From Dryomyza anilis (lineage: Eukaryota > Arthropoda > Insecta > Diptera > Dryomyzidae): a stretch of DNA of 64,000 nucleotides. A program made the position numbers and the translations under genes. Positions 20,887-33,169 of this stretch are shown here, one piece after another. Each line of letters begins with the position of its first letter. The first letter of the stretch is position 1. The stretch lies in contig OX638132.1 of the NCBI GenBank assembly GCA_951804985.1, positions 91,206,696-91,270,695 on the forward strand, read 5' to 3'. Under the pieces are notes generated by a model. That model was not told the origin of the DNA. It saw only the letters and a program-made list of their open reading frames with translations, and did no database searches.

Positions 20887-22110
20887 TAAAATGAGACAAT
20901 TTTCGTAAACCCAAGTTTTCTTACTAAATTCACAAAAAATAATTAAGCTGTAATAGCGTACGTATCATTTAGATGAATTTGTTTATTTCTACTTTAAAAA
21001 AAAAATATTTTTATTATTTTATTATATATTTTATTTATACAATACAAAATTTTAAATTGATATTTTAAAATTTCCAAAGAACTCATATTGGTTTTATTAC
21101 ATTTTTCCATTGGCGCTTTTACTACATTTTTTTTTTGTTTTTTTCTCTGCAAATTGCATTCACTGCAAAATCAACATTTGCTGCTATTGTATAAAATACA
21201 AAAATTCTGTTGTTTTGACAAAAACCCCCACCCGCCCAACGCACATTTTGCATTCTATTGAAACATTGAATGAATCCAAATGAAATGAAATCAATTGAAT
21301 TTTTGCATTGTGCTGAATGATTGAATTGCATTGGAGTTTTTCTTTTTTATTCGACAATTTGTGGCTGCTGCAAATAATTGAATAGAAATTGGTTTTGACA
21401 ACATCATAGTTCAAAACGATTTTGGGCAAAATGTTTGCAGAAAAATTCATAAACATTTAAACGTAAATTTGATAGCACAGATCGAAGAACAAATAATTTG
21501 AGCCGTTTTGAAACTTATTTAGTTGGCATAGCAAAGGAAACAAGAAAATTGTGTTGCATGCTTTGTGGCGCCTCTTATAGGTCAGCTGTTGTTATGCAAT
21601 TATAAAACACGCACAAATCAATAAAACAATAATAAAAAAATATAAAAAAAAAACAAATACAAACTACAAACCCAGTATGCCTCTCAGCAAAAACATTTCA
21701 AAAAAATAAATTTAATTTATATACAAATATAATATAATAATATTATATTTACTTGCTAAACCAATTAATAATTAATTTATATCTTTTTTTTATACAAAAA
21801 ACCAACATAAACTAAAAATGCGCAATAAAGCGCTTAAAATACAAATATTTGTTTGCATAAATTTTTTTTTTTTTTATAACACAAATATTTAAATAAACTT
21901 AAACAAAATATATATATTATATTTGAAATTGTCGATTTTTTTTCGTTTGACATTTTAATTATTAATGCACAAATATTATATGAATAGGATTTAATATTCG
22001 CCGAAAGATTACAAAGAATTAAATAAATTTAACATTCAGCAAAAAGCTCATTATGTATTTAAAAAATAAATTCAGAATAGATCGAAAACAAAAATTGAAT
22101 AGAATTAATA
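20887..22110. other. AT-rich stretch, no gene seen
   Basis: Positions 21120-21620 are less A/T-biased and may be unique sequence (TTTGTGGCGCCTCTTATAGG near 21560). Two overlapping minus-strand frames (21122-21331, 21184-21456) have no recognisable motif and share the DNA, so neither is called. Confidence 0.4.
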
Positions 22111-23146
22111 TCGTCACTATCATGCCAAAGGGGTGAATGTGCAATTTTTGACATTTCCGTTTTTTTTTTACATTTTTCAATATAGTTTATCCTCAAGTAT
22201 GCTGTGCCAAAACCGCGTGTCATTTTGTTGGATATGTCTAGCCACAAAAGACAAAACCAAAAGCTCGAATTTGAAAAATTGAAAATCTTTTCATGCCAAA
22301 AGGGCGAATCTTTTCGTTTTTTTGCTATAACTCTTTAATGGTACTAGATAAAATAGTGGTGTAAAGGTATTTATTGTTTGTTTTTAAAGCACCTATCAAC
22401 TTGCATCAATAATTAAAAATATTTTGCCAAACATTAATTTTCCATTTGTTATTTGCAAGAAAATTTTGTTGGCAAAAGATTTGTAATTAATAATGCAGAT
22501 CGATAGGTGCTTTGAAAACAAACAATAATTGCCTTTACACCACTATTTTATCTAGTACCATTAAAGAGTTATAGCAAAAAAACGAAAAGATTCGCCCTTT
22601 TGGCATGATACGATTTTCAATTTTTCCAATTTCTTCGTTTTTTTGCTATAATTTAGTATTGGTGCAAGATAAAATAGTGGTGTAAAGGTATTTATTGTTT
22701 GTTTTTAAAGCACCTATCGATTGGCATCATTATTTAAAATTATTTTTCCCAACATTTTTTCCAGCAAATTACAAATGGCAAATTAATGTTTGACAAAATA
22801 TTTTTAATTAATGATGCCAATAGATAGGTGCTTTAAAATCAAACAATTAATGCCTTTACATTACTATTTTATTTTGCGCGAATGAAAAGTTATAGCATAA
22901 AAAACAAAAATATTTGCGTTTTGATCAGGATATAGTCTCACAAAATCCGTATTTATAATTCAGTAGGTTGTCCAAATCTAAAGATATTTTATATACGTTA
23001 TAACAATTGACGAATAAACCCAAAAAATAGACAAAATTTAAAAAAAATATATACTTTGCTAATTTGAAAAGCACTTCAAACTTAAAAATTTGATTTTCCT
23101 ATATTTTTAAAAATGCACATTCGCCCCTTTGACATTACAGTGACGA
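22111..23146. mobile_element. Double-palindrome MITE P1
   Basis: The ends TCGTCACTATCATGCCAAAG and, inverted, TCGTCACTGTAATGTCAAAG form imperfect TIRs with GAATGTGCA just inside, and both are flanked by TA. Inside are two successive long hairpins. The first has arms of about 125 bp (22271-22400 and 22497-22625) carrying GCCAAAAGGGCGAATC and AAGCACCTATC. The second has arms at about 22636-22735 and 22820-22915. The element is 1036 bp with no coding capacity. A truncated copy in the opposite orientation lies at 57084-57810. Confidence 0.85.
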
Positions 23147-24679
23147 TATGTCAGTTCAATTACGATATGTTTTAAAATATGTTTTGCTATTTTTATGATT
23201 TTAAATAATGCTATTTGATAAAACATATTTAATACCAAAGTTTATATTTAAAATATTTTGTTTTTAAACATCAAATGTTTATAATATGATAAAATACAGC
23301 TTAATGGCAACACGTTCTGGTTTGTGTCTACACTAAAACATATGCTAGACATGAACCGTGTACTACATATTTAAATGTTCAAAATCAAATGAATTTGTTT
23401 TAAATCTAATTACATTCTATGTTACTGATTAAATGTAGATCTATTTTAAACAGATTATAATATACTTTAAAATTTATATTTTAAAACTTTGTTTAATTGA
23501 TTAACAGCGTTTTATTAATTTTAAATTGTCTTTCAATGGCATTAAACATAATTAATGATTTATTTTCAAATGTTGTCTTCTATCTATTATCCTGAATTGT
23601 GTCGTGCATTAACAGTTTAAAAGTGAGCTCGAGGCTACAGATATTTAACAGAAAATCGCAAAATTATTGTCAATGAAAAATATTCCTAAAAAAAAAATTA
23701 ATATAAACGGCAAAAAATGTCCTTCGTGTTTTCTTGATGTATTTAAATTTTTCTTTTTATTATTTTTAATTAAAAATCATGTATTCTGCTATATTGTTAA
23801 ATAACATTAGAAAATCAACAGCAATTTTCGCCAATTTACTACAACATTTTTTTGTTAGGTTTTTCAGCATTAATTTAATGGTTGTTTTGTAATATTTTCT
23901 ATTTTTTTTTCATTTTCAATTTAGTACAATATTTTGTTTAGGTTTTTCAGCATTTAATTTGATGCTTTTTTTGTAATATTTTTCAATTATTTTTTTTTTC
24001 TCTTACGCTTCAAGTGCAGTGAAATATTTTATTTTGGCCAACATATAATTTTCATATTTTGCTCAATTTTAGCTGCTTTTCTTGGCCTGTTGCCAGACGG
24101 CATATTTTGTGTGTGTCTGATATATTTTTTTTAAATTTTGTATTATATATTTTTTTTAATAATTTAACAGCGCAGCAAAGAAACTGAAAAGCCTTAGAAA
24201 AAAAAATTGTGAACAATTGTTGACAGAGCGACAGGCGGCATGACATGAATAGTGAGTGAAAAATGTTGGCCATTTTTTGTTGCAGTTGCTGTTATTGTTG
24301 TTTTGTTTATTGTTGTTCTTAATTTTGCAAGCTTGCACCAACAGCAACTACATAAAATAAAGACGTTGCCATAAAAGTTTTTGTGACGACTTTGACAAAG
24401 TTTGTATCAGGCGCTTTCATTTTAAATTAAAAAATAAAGAAAATGATAAAATTTAGTTTTCTTAAATTGTTTAATTGAAAAAAAGGTAATATAAGTTTTC
24501 AATTTCAAATATTTTTAAAATATGCATTACTTGGACTTAAACCAAACCAGCAACTTATACATTAACCATTATGATGGAGAGAAAAAAAACTTCTAAAATT
24601 CAGAAAAAATCAGGAAGTATACGGTGTGATATACAACTAGGCAATAAAATTCTTAATTTTAAGAAATAAAGCTACTTGT
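23147..24679. other. AT-rich stretch, no gene seen
   Basis: A direct repeat TAGGTTTTTCAGCATTAATTT/TAGGTTTTTCAGCATTTAATT sits near 23858 and 23939 (~81 bp apart) with similar surroundings. 24050-24350 looks unique (TTGTTGCAGTTGCTGTTATT). No gene is supported. Confidence 0.45.
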
Positions 24680-25717
24680 TTATCAAAAAGTCACTAAGAG
24701 CAATTATTCTTGAATGGTTAGTTAATATGTCACAAATAGTAACAAAGTGTACATTTTTTAAAAACGTGCTATGTAAACCAAATGAAACCAAAATAACTAA
24801 TTATTCAATGCTAGACTCAAATGTAGAAAATTTGATTTCTATATTTATTGTTTTCATCATACAATTAGAATATTCAGTTTTTATTAATAAACATTTTTGT
24901 GCCGTATATTTAAAACTTCAGACATTTTGTTTTTAAGTGGATATCACATTTTGGCGTTGAACTTCTCAATTATTCTTGATATGCAGAGGTTAATTTGGGT
25001 ATCACAAAAGTGACTAGAGACAAAATGTTCTGGTATTCAAGGGATAGTAAAATAAATATACTAAGAACAATTATTCTAAATATGCAGTGGTTACTTTCAT
25101 GGACAACAACAAAATATTTAACAAAGCGCAATTGTTCGTAATATAAAGAGATTATATTCTGACATCAAAAAAATAACTGAGAGTAATTCTTATTGATATG
25201 CAGAAGTTCATTTGTGTTCATCACAAAGAGTAAGTGAGATTTTACTTAATTACTTTCATAAAAAAAAAAATGTATTCACTTGGATATTTAAAAAAAAGTT
25301 AACTAACCATATTTCTTTATATCTGTATATCTGTAACGTCTTGGGGTATCAATAAATCGCAAAAAATACCTTATAGCTATTTTTCTTGATAAGCAGAAGT
25401 AAATATCTTGGGTAGAAAAACGGTTACTGAGAACTATTATTCTTGATATGCAGCAGTTAATTTCTACTTTATCAAAATATTAACAAGTGCAATTATTCTT
25501 GATATGCAGAACTTAATTTGTTGGGAATAAAAAAAAGTAACTGAGCGCAATTATACTTGATATTCGATAGAAAAAAAAAAATATATATATATTTTGAAAT
25601 TTTTTGAAGAAAAAAGAATTAGTTTATTCAAAATGAACGATAATAAAATTTCAGATTATAAAAAAAAAATATTTTTTCACAAAAAGTAGGTGAGCGCAAT
25701 TTTTCTTAAAATGTCTG

Positions 25718-26023
25718 AGCCGCGGTAGCTCAGTGGTTAGTTCGATGGACTGCGAGCCGAAAGGTCCCCGGTTCAAGCCTGTACTGGGGCTAACAACATC
25801 TTTTCATAGAAACATTTTTCTATACCGCGCTACCTCTCGGCATTATATGGCAAACCTACGAGAGTAAAACATTGCCTATGAAGAGCTCTCACCCTCCGTT
25901 CGGATTCGGCAATAAACTGTAGGTCCCACCACTTTGAGTTCAAATATAACACGCACAGCACAAAATGGTGAGAGAGCTCGGCCGAAGTTCTTATGAACTG
26001 TAGTGCCAAACTATTATTATTAT
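25718..26023 (+). mobile_element. tRNA-derived SINE, copy 2
   Basis: Starts AGCCGCGGTAGCTCAGTGG and carries the family B box GGTTCAAGCC, body and (ATT)n tail. The tail runs directly into TATACCC, the first bases of a DINE-1-like fragment, so no target-site duplication is visible. Confidence 0.85.
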
Positions 26024-26161
26024 TATACCCTACACCTATGAGGTGCAGGGTATATTAAGTTTGTGCAGATATTGTAACGCCCCTTAGTAGGCGTGTCCGG
26101 TATGGAAAAGTATATATATTCTTGATCAGCATCACTACCCGAGTCCGTTTAGCCATGTCCG
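26024..26161 (+). mobile_element. DINE-1/INE-1-like 5' fragment
   Basis: Begins TATACCCTACACCTATGAGG, then GGGTATATTAAGTTTG, TCCGGTATGGAAAAG, TATATATTCTTGATCAGCAT and GTTTAGCCATGTCCGT, the order of the INE-1 head. It is cut off just where the GTCTGTCC stretch would begin. Confidence 0.75.
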
Positions 26162-26340
26162 TAATATCTTGCATAGTAAAACGTTTACTACGAACAATTA
26201 TTCTTGATATGCAGAACTGATAGTCTAGGGTATCAAAATAGTAATCAAGAGCAATTGTTCTTGATATGCAGAAGTTATTTTTTGGGAATGAAAAAAGGAA
26301 CTGAGCGCAATCATACTTGATATTCAGAGCATTCATAAAA

Positions 26341-27729
26341 AATGCTTTTGTCAGCAGTTTTTAGGCAGTAAAAATTATAACATATATTTTTCATTGTTAT
26401 AAAACAGTAAATTATTTTTTGTAATATTTAAAATATTTACTTTTTTATTATTAAAACAAATATTGGGATAATTTCTAGAACTGTATTACCATTTTATTGA
26501 TATAATGAAATTTAAGAAAAATTCTTCTTCAGTTTAAGTACTTTCTTTCGCTACGTGTACTATGCCTCACCAACCGCATTATCAACTTCAACATTATGCT
26601 CATCATAAACTGCAACAATAACTCCACCATCATCAACATCATCGTTATTATCGCCGCGTCTGATGGACGTACAAAAAAACAACGTTGTTTCTTGTTGTCT
26701 TGACGCATAACTCGTAAATCATAAACTCATGTTGGCAACAATCATTTTTCATACTCGTCATAGCCATCGTCTTCGAAATATTAGAGGTGTGTACTATATA
26801 TATTTATTGTTAATTGATTTTATTTTTTTATTTCTTTACAACGTCTAATATTTCGTTGAAAAATGCGTTGTGAAAGCCATATCATGTTTTATTGATTTTT
26901 ATTTTTTTTTATATATCTTTTTTATTTTTGTATGTTTTCCATTTTTAACGCATTTTTATTGACAACTGATTGACTGACAGCATTGCCAACATTTTGTATT
27001 GTGTAATGAAAATTGTATTAATTTCGTAAATACTTTTTACTTGTGCGTTTATTGAGTTTATTTATAGAAACAAAATTATTATATTCAAGTGGTAAAATAT
27101 GAAATAAAGAAATTGTATATTTAAGTTATGCAGAATAGTGAAACGAAAAACTCAAAATAAGTTAGGAGAAAAATCTTCTAGTTTTTGGTATACCTTTTAT
27201 TAAAATTTAACACAATCGATTTTTTGAAATATTTAAATAATAACAGGTTTTAATTCCTGAATGAAATTTAAATAATCTGAATGAAATATAAATATTCAAA
27301 GATAATATAATTGGCATTTATTGTTTTTTTTTGATATATTTCTGGAAAATACACAGATAAATGAAATTTTAGGGGAAGCGTATAGCAGGTTATTAAATTT
27401 TGTATAATTTTATAAAGAGAATCTTATCAACTTTTAAGAACGGCAAGAAAATGGGCACTGTTTTTTTTGGAAATTTCACATTTTTCTGCATAAAATATTT
27501 AAAAAATTTTATCTTAAATCGTTGTACTTAAGTTACCAAATTTAATTTTATGACTTTTGGTTATTTAAAGTACACTCAGAAAAAAAATATCATAAAATTA
27601 ATAATTTTATAATATCAAAATTAGTCAATAGTATAAACTGTTATTTCAATCGTTAAATCCTATTAAATTCTACAAAATACTATAGAATTAAAAGTATTAA
27701 TTTTGTGAATACATTAAATTATGAGTATA
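26341..27729. other. AT-rich stretch, no gene seen
   Basis: 26550-26760 is GC-richer with CATCATCAACA-type text. Near 27573 CACTCAGAAAAAAAATATC with following TATTAAATT blocks resembles one end of the 46.4-kb element. No coding region is supported. Confidence 0.4.
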
Positions 27730-27953
27730 AAGGGTTTTTCAATAAGAGCACTACAAACGTTTTTTTCAAGATATACGAGCCAAAAGCGACTCGAAATTAT
27801 TAAAATTTACTACCGAAATTCTAATACGTATATCTTTCCATCATGAAATGGCAAACCTTACTGAAGAGAAATGTCAAAAGAGCGGCAAGAAATATGGCGT
27901 CGTTTGCTGTCCCTGTCGCTCTACGTTTGTAGTGTCCCTGTTGAAAAACCCTT
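27730..27953. mobile_element. Mariner-derived MITE M4
   Basis: A 224-bp element flanked by TA (27728-27729, 27954-27955). The left end AAGGGTTTTTCAATAAGAGC and the right end ...CCCTGTTGAAAAACCCTT match M2. It keeps only the transposase N-terminal region (ATCATGAAATGGCAAACC) and a fused inner piece. Confidence 0.85.
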
Positions 27954-28111
27954 TATTACATAAAGTCCTACTTTCCGTTTGTTTGTTTGTGCGCTATGCA
28001 AACGTACACCTGTGTACGGATTTCCTTAAAATTTGGAATGTATGTCCTACAGACCCAGGAGAAGGTCACTATATAGTTTTCGTTGACAACGCCCACTTTT
28101 ACGCACATTTT

Positions 28112-28780
28112 TATACCCTACACTAAGAGTGAAAGGGTATATTCAATTTGGTACGCCGTTTGTAACACCCAGAAGGAAGCATCTCCGGTATGGAAAAGTA
28201 TATATATTCTTGATCAGCATGACCTCCTGAGTCGATTTAGCGATGTCCGTCTGTCTGTCCGTCTGTCTGTCCGTCTGTCTGTCCGTCTGTCTGTCTGTCC
28301 GTCTGTCTGTTGAAATCCCTAAGACTTTTAAAATTGAAGAGCTAGATAAATGAAACTTATAACTTAGATTACTAATATACCTACGCTGTATGTGCGAAAA
28401 AATTGGCGAGATCGGTCCATTGTGACCTATGATCCGACCACTTATGTTCAAATACCTCATATAAAATTTACATATACAGATCAATTTTACTGTATACGTG
28501 CTTAGGTAAACTTTTTTGGTCAAATATGTATTGACATCATGCTCAAATACATGATAATAATGTTTTCCGGCAAAAAGACTTGTGGTTCACCAAAAAAGAA
28601 ATCGATATTCGGTACACCTACCCATATGTAAATATGGGTATCAAATGAATGGAAATTCTTCAGCGATTGAATGTGTGTAGTTATTTTCAGGATTCGTATA
28701 CCCTGGTGACCTATATATCACTTTGAATGGTAACCACACATATGTGTAGGGTATTTATAGTCGGCTTAGACCGACTATGA
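28112..28780 (+). mobile_element. DINE-1/INE-1-like Helitron element, near complete
   Basis: Starts TATACCCTACACTAAGAGTG, then GAAAGGGTATATTCAATTTG, AGAAGGAAGCATCTCCGG, TATATATTCTTGATCAGCAT, GTCGATTTAGCGATGTCCGT and a (GTCTGTCC)n microsatellite (28244-28312). It ends at TGTGTAGGGTATTTATAGTC with the hairpin TAGTCGG-CTTAGA-CCGACTA at 28758-28777. This matches the known INE-1 layout. It has no coding capacity. Confidence 0.8.
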
Positions 28781-28889
28781 TTTTGATAATCCGAACTATC
28801 ATAATTACACCTACTTTAAAATTTCCCATGTGATCTAACCTTCCCAACTGGTTATTTTTGGTGTATAATTCAGATTCATAGCAAAACTA

Positions 28890-29211
28890 TGCTATAAAGT
28901 CCATGGAGTATCCTAAACCATATATTGGACAAAGGGGAGGGACAAAGGGGAGTGGCACCTTCCATAGAACCCAAAAATTCAGTACGCTATATCTCAGCCC
29001 CAATGGTATCGATTTCAACTAAACTTTAAAATTGGATGTTACTCATCTTACTTAATCTCACCACACTAAAACTCACTACACATAAACTCACCTCAACTAA
29101 ACTCACCACACTAAAACTCACCACACTAAAACACTACGGGGAAGAATTGTACGGGAAAGAATTCGACCGAGAAGAATTCTATGAGCACGAGTCGTGCACG
29201 GGTCCAGCTAG
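28890..29211 (+). mobile_element. Helitron-like element H2 with intact 3' terminus
   Basis: Order: TATTGGACAAAGGGGAGGG region, GTACGCTATATCTCAGCCCC, a short CACCACACTAAAACT array (29058-29135), GAAGAATT blocks (29145-29180), the hairpin GCACGAGTCGTGC (29185-29197), a 10-base spacer ACGGGTCCAG, and CTAG at 29208-29211 followed by T. This is the hairpin-plus-CTRR ending of Helitrons and equals the end of H1. Confidence 0.65.
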
Positions 29212-29399
29212 TTTTTTAATAATTGTTAAAAAGAAATTTTTTTTTTGAAGCTACTCATTTTAGCCAGGGTTTAATTGAACTCTGTAATAGCATTAAATGA
29301 GAATCGAACCCACTGAAGTGCCAGCTGTTCGTGCTGTGGTGATTTAAGGCTCTGTTTTTGTAGGGTCTGTTATTGTGGGGTTTATTGTGGGTTGCTGTT

Positions 29400-29850
29400 T
29401 GTGGACAACACTTGAGCTGCAACTGCCAGGAAATGCAATCAATGAGAACAGATTCAATAAAGGCGATAACAACAACAGCAGTAGCAACAACAGCAATAAA
29501 TCCGCTGTAAAACTTAAGCTTAACAGCTGAATGCATTTTCGTTAAACAATCGCATTGCATATATTGTTGTACATATTGTTGTTGTTGTTGATGATAATGT
29601 TGTTGTAGTAGTAATTGTTGTTGTCATGTTTTTTTGTCATTGCTGCTGTTGTTGTAGTGCAGTCGTTATTCAGAACAAGAACGAACAACGATTTACAAGA
29701 AGTTGCAGCAGTAGCAACAAGAATGAAATTTACAACAATGACAGCCACTCATCATAAGCGACATCGAAATAATCGTTACAGCGACAACAATAATAAAAAC
29801 AACAACAATAATAATAACAACAACAATATAAAAAACAAATGAAAAAAATA
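29400..29850. repeat. CAA/CAG and TTG/CTG triplet-rich block
   Basis: GATAACAACAACAGCAGTAG (29464) is followed by (TTG)n near 29575-29620, then CTGCTGTTGTTG (29643) and (AACAACAAT)n near 29788-29830. CAA-rich and TTG-rich parts on one strand can pair. Open frames here (N- or T-rich) are low-complexity. A noncoding exon or enhancer is possible but not shown. Confidence 0.5.
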
Positions 29851-30149
29851 TGATTGCGAGCAACATTTGCTATGGGTTGTAAATGGGTTGAATTCTGGGT
29901 AGGGTTGTTGTGTAAATAGACCAGTGAAATGTAGGTGGTGGTGGTGGAAAATGTACTCAACTGGTAGTTACTACAGCGTAGTTAAGTTAGTGACTAAAGT
30001 AATGGCAAAAAGTTGTGGGTGACGTAGTCCGTAAAATAGTAGGAGTAAAATATGTAGTTTGTGAGGTACGCGTTGGTTTGAGGGTGTGATATTTATGCTA
30101 TAAAGTATGGCAGGGATGACAAACCCAAACTATTTTTAATTTCGGAATT

Positions 30150-31505
30150 ACTATTTTAAGTATTTAAAAAAAATATATTTTTTTAAAACAAAATTTAGTT
30201 TTCAAAAAAAAAATCGTACAATTTTTCATTAAAAACAATTTTTACTTTCGATAAAAAAAGTTTTTTTCGGACAAGTTTTTTTCCAAAATCTTTTTTGTTT
30301 TCTTAAATTTTTTTTTTGAAAAATTTGAAATTTAAAAAAATATATAGTTTGTTACTAATTTTTATTTAAAATAAACGATTTTAATTATAGAAACAATATA
30401 TTTCATAAATCAATCAAGAATGCAGTATTTCAAAATTAAATAACATAAACCTTATAAGAATTATAAATAGAGAAATTTGTAAATGAAAACAAATCTTTGT
30501 ATGTAAATTTGATTTTTAAAAACATAATTAAAATAAATACATTAAATTTTAATTCAATGAATAAAATCATCCATATGATGAATCTATTAGTTGGTGAAAA
30601 ATTCATAATATTTATGAATAAAATCATCATATTAAAGAATTTTTCTATTTTATCATTTTAAGTTTTATTTTTTTTTCGGACAATTTTTTTTACTTCTTTT
30701 TTTTTTGGACAATATTCATAACTTATCATTTTTTTCGAAAAAAAATTTTTTTCGAACAATTTTTTTTTTTTTAAAAAACTTTTTTCGGACAAATTTTTTT
30801 TCGGATTTTTTTTCTTTGAAAAGAAAAAATTTTTCGGACAAAATATTTATTTCTTGTTGTTTAAATCCCGGTATTAACATTTCTAGTGTTTATAAATAAA
30901 AAGTGGCGTATTTGTAGGGGCCATTTTTTTTGTATAAAAAAAAAAAATTCGGAAAAATTTTTTTTGAAAAAAAAATTTTTTTTTCGGACAATTATTTTTT
31001 TACAATTTTTTTTTTTTGCAAAAAAAATTTCGGACAATTTTTATTTTATAACTTTTAATTTTTTTCGCAAAATAAAAATTCTTTTTTTTCGGACAATATT
31101 CATAACTTATCATTTTTTTTCGAACAATTTTTTTTTTTGAAAAAACTTTTTTTCGGACAAATTTTTTTCGTATTTTTTTTTCTTTGAAAAGAAAAAAAAA
31201 AATTTTTCGGACAAAATATTTATTTCTTATTGTTCAAATCCCATAATTCCGGAATTTACATTTCTAGTGTTTATAAATAAAAATTGGCGTATCAATCATT
31301 TGTAGCAAACATTTAAAAAAAAAAAAAAAATATGACATTTTTTTTTTCATCTTTTCAATTTTTTCAATTTTTTACAATTTTTTGAATTTTTTTTCGCAAA
31401 AAAAATTTCGGACAATTTTTAATTCCGATATTTTTTTTCGAAAAAAAAAAAAATAAAAATCCCATGAGCCCGGAATTTACATTTCTAGTGTTTATAAATA
31501 AAAAT
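30150..31505. repeat. Poly-T/TTCGGACAATTTT repeat region
   Basis: The motif TTTTTTCGGACAATTTTTT appears a dozen times among A/T homopolymers. A longer unit with ACATTTCTAGTGTTTATAAA occurs near 30877, 31259 and 31479. Part resembles the AAAAATTCGAAAAAATG stretch at 2190-2330. No gene is present. Confidence 0.7.
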
Positions 31506-31868
31506 TGATCATCTGTAGGGTGTGTAGAGTATTTAGAATGTGTGCATTGTAGGGTGTGACATACAAAAATTCGATAAAAACGCGTAGAACTCACAGTGTG
31601 TAACGTACGACTGACAGACGATCGTCTGGTTAAATGTACAAAATGTCGACAAAATGGCACGGATTTTATGATGGAGCAGTAGACCTGTGAGGACCATCAA
31701 CTGCTGCTTGTTGTATTGTTGGTGATTGTGGCCGACCAAATGTGTGCTGCATGTCAGCAATTAATAAAAAATATAGATTATTATGGAACGTCACAGTTTG
31801 ACACATTTAAAGGGTGACGCAAATTTTTATATTTTACAATATAGGATTTTTGTAAATGCACAGAATGT

Positions 31869-31936
31869 AGCCGCGGTAGCTCAGTGGTTAATGCGTTGGA
31901 CTGCGAGCCGAAAGGTCCCCGGTTCAAGCCTGGACT
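31869..31936 (+). mobile_element. SINE head only (tRNA-like part, body absent)
   Basis: Contains AGCCGCGGTAGCTCAGTGG, GGACTGCGAGCCGAAAGG and GGTTCAAGCCTGGACT, with A and B boxes intact, then changes to unrelated GTTTCGGGTTTC with T runs. The acceptor stem does not close, so it is not called a tRNA gene. It is either a truncated SINE or a short pol III unit. Confidence 0.65.
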
Positions 31937-32064
31937 GTTTCGGGTTTCTTTTTAAATTTTTATACGCAAATTAAAATTTATTTAAAATTATATTTTTTCA
32001 AATTAAATTTGTTGTGACAACTATGTTTACCACACTTATTCGGTGCGGTAAGTGAATCCATTGT

Positions 32065-32375
32065 AGCCGCGGTAGCTCAGTGGTTCGTGCGTTGGACTGC
32101 GAGTCGAAAGGTTCTCGGTTCAAGCCTGGACTGGGGCTAACAACATCTTTTCATAGAAACATTTTTCTATACCGCGCTACCTCTCGTCAGTAAATGGCAA
32201 ACCTACGAGAGTAAAACCATTGCCTATGAAAAGCTCTCACCCGCCGTTCGGATTCGGCAATAAACTGTAGGTCCCACCACTTTGAGTACAAATATAACAC
32301 GCACAGCTCAAAATGGTGAGAGAGCTCGGCCGAAGTTCTGTACAGGACTGTAGCGCCAAATTATTATTATTATTA
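32065..32375 (+). mobile_element. tRNA-derived SINE, copy 4, with target-site duplication
   Basis: Complete family member from AGCCGCGGTAGC to (TTA)n. It is flanked by the direct repeat TGAATCCATT at 32053-32062 and 32378-32387, a 10-bp duplication that marks insertion by retrotransposition. The A box region reads GTGGTTCGTGCG, so the copy has some mutations. Confidence 0.9.
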
Positions 32376-32387
32376 AATGAATCCATT

Positions 32388-33169
32388 AATGAAGTTTCGA
32401 TCACATGAGAACTTTGAAGTAGGTTTCTATTTTGATAATCCGTCTTGAGATATCGAATTCATGTAACTAACATTTATAATATACTCGATTAGTTTAAGTT
32501 ATACTGTTTCTAAACAAAATTTTTAAAAATACCAATTTTATTGGATTTTTAATTATTTAAAATTCAAAAAATAGCAATTTTTACAATAAATGTAATAATG
32601 TTGAAATTAAATAGAAAAACATTATACAAGCCGTCGTATTAGAACCCATAAGCAGTACAAATAAAAAATACCTTTAATTGTAATTAATACAAATCTCTTG
32701 TATAAAATCCAATAATTTATAATTTTTGTTTCAATTTCATTTGAAATTTCCGCCTATGTTTTATAACAAACGACTGCCGTTGACATAAATGATTTTGTCG
32801 CATGCGACGGCGATTCTCTGACACCAACACTCTGACGCACACAACAAACACCCGACCTCCCACACACAAACACGCAACAACAACATAAGCACAAGGGCTC
32901 TCTCTCCCTCGTCGGAGGGTGTCTTCCTCGGAGAAACTGACGCATGGTCGCTACTAATAACAGCGCAGCAAACAAATGCATGTAATCAGCCATAAATCTA
33001 AATCTAGTTAACGTTATAGTGACTGAATGAGAGTTTGAGTATGTGTATGTGTGATTGTGATTGTGAGTACGAGTGTGAATGAAGAGTGTAATCCTGAGTA
33101 ACTGAGTGAGCGTGTAACTACCTATGTGAGTATTGTGTTTAACGTTGTGTTTTTCCGCTACACATTGAA
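32388..33169. other. Mostly AT-rich; GC-richer island near 32.8 kb
   Basis: 32750-33000 carries CGCATGCGACGGCGATTCTC, GGGCTCTCTCTCCC and a C-rich stretch with CACACAAACACGC. The 79-codon minus-strand frame there is low-complexity and unrecognised. A regulatory island is possible; the rest is plain. Confidence 0.35.

Larger units (their letters stand above)
24680..26340. repeat. Degenerate tandem repeat, AATTATTCTTGATATGCAGAAG units
   Basis: The core GCAATTATTCTTGATATGC recurs about ten times with variation (near 24700, 24972, 25070, 25188, 25388, 25440, 25494, 25549, 26190, 26255). The core is typically followed by AAGTTAATTTG and ATCAAAA...AACTGAG. Unit length is 60-110 bp. A SINE and a DINE-1-like fragment (25718-26161) interrupt it. 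Confidence 0.75.

Noticed and set aside
28143..28523. 126-codon minus frame with TDRQTDRQ repeats
   Set aside because: Created by the (GTCTGTCC)n stretch of a DINE-1-like element.
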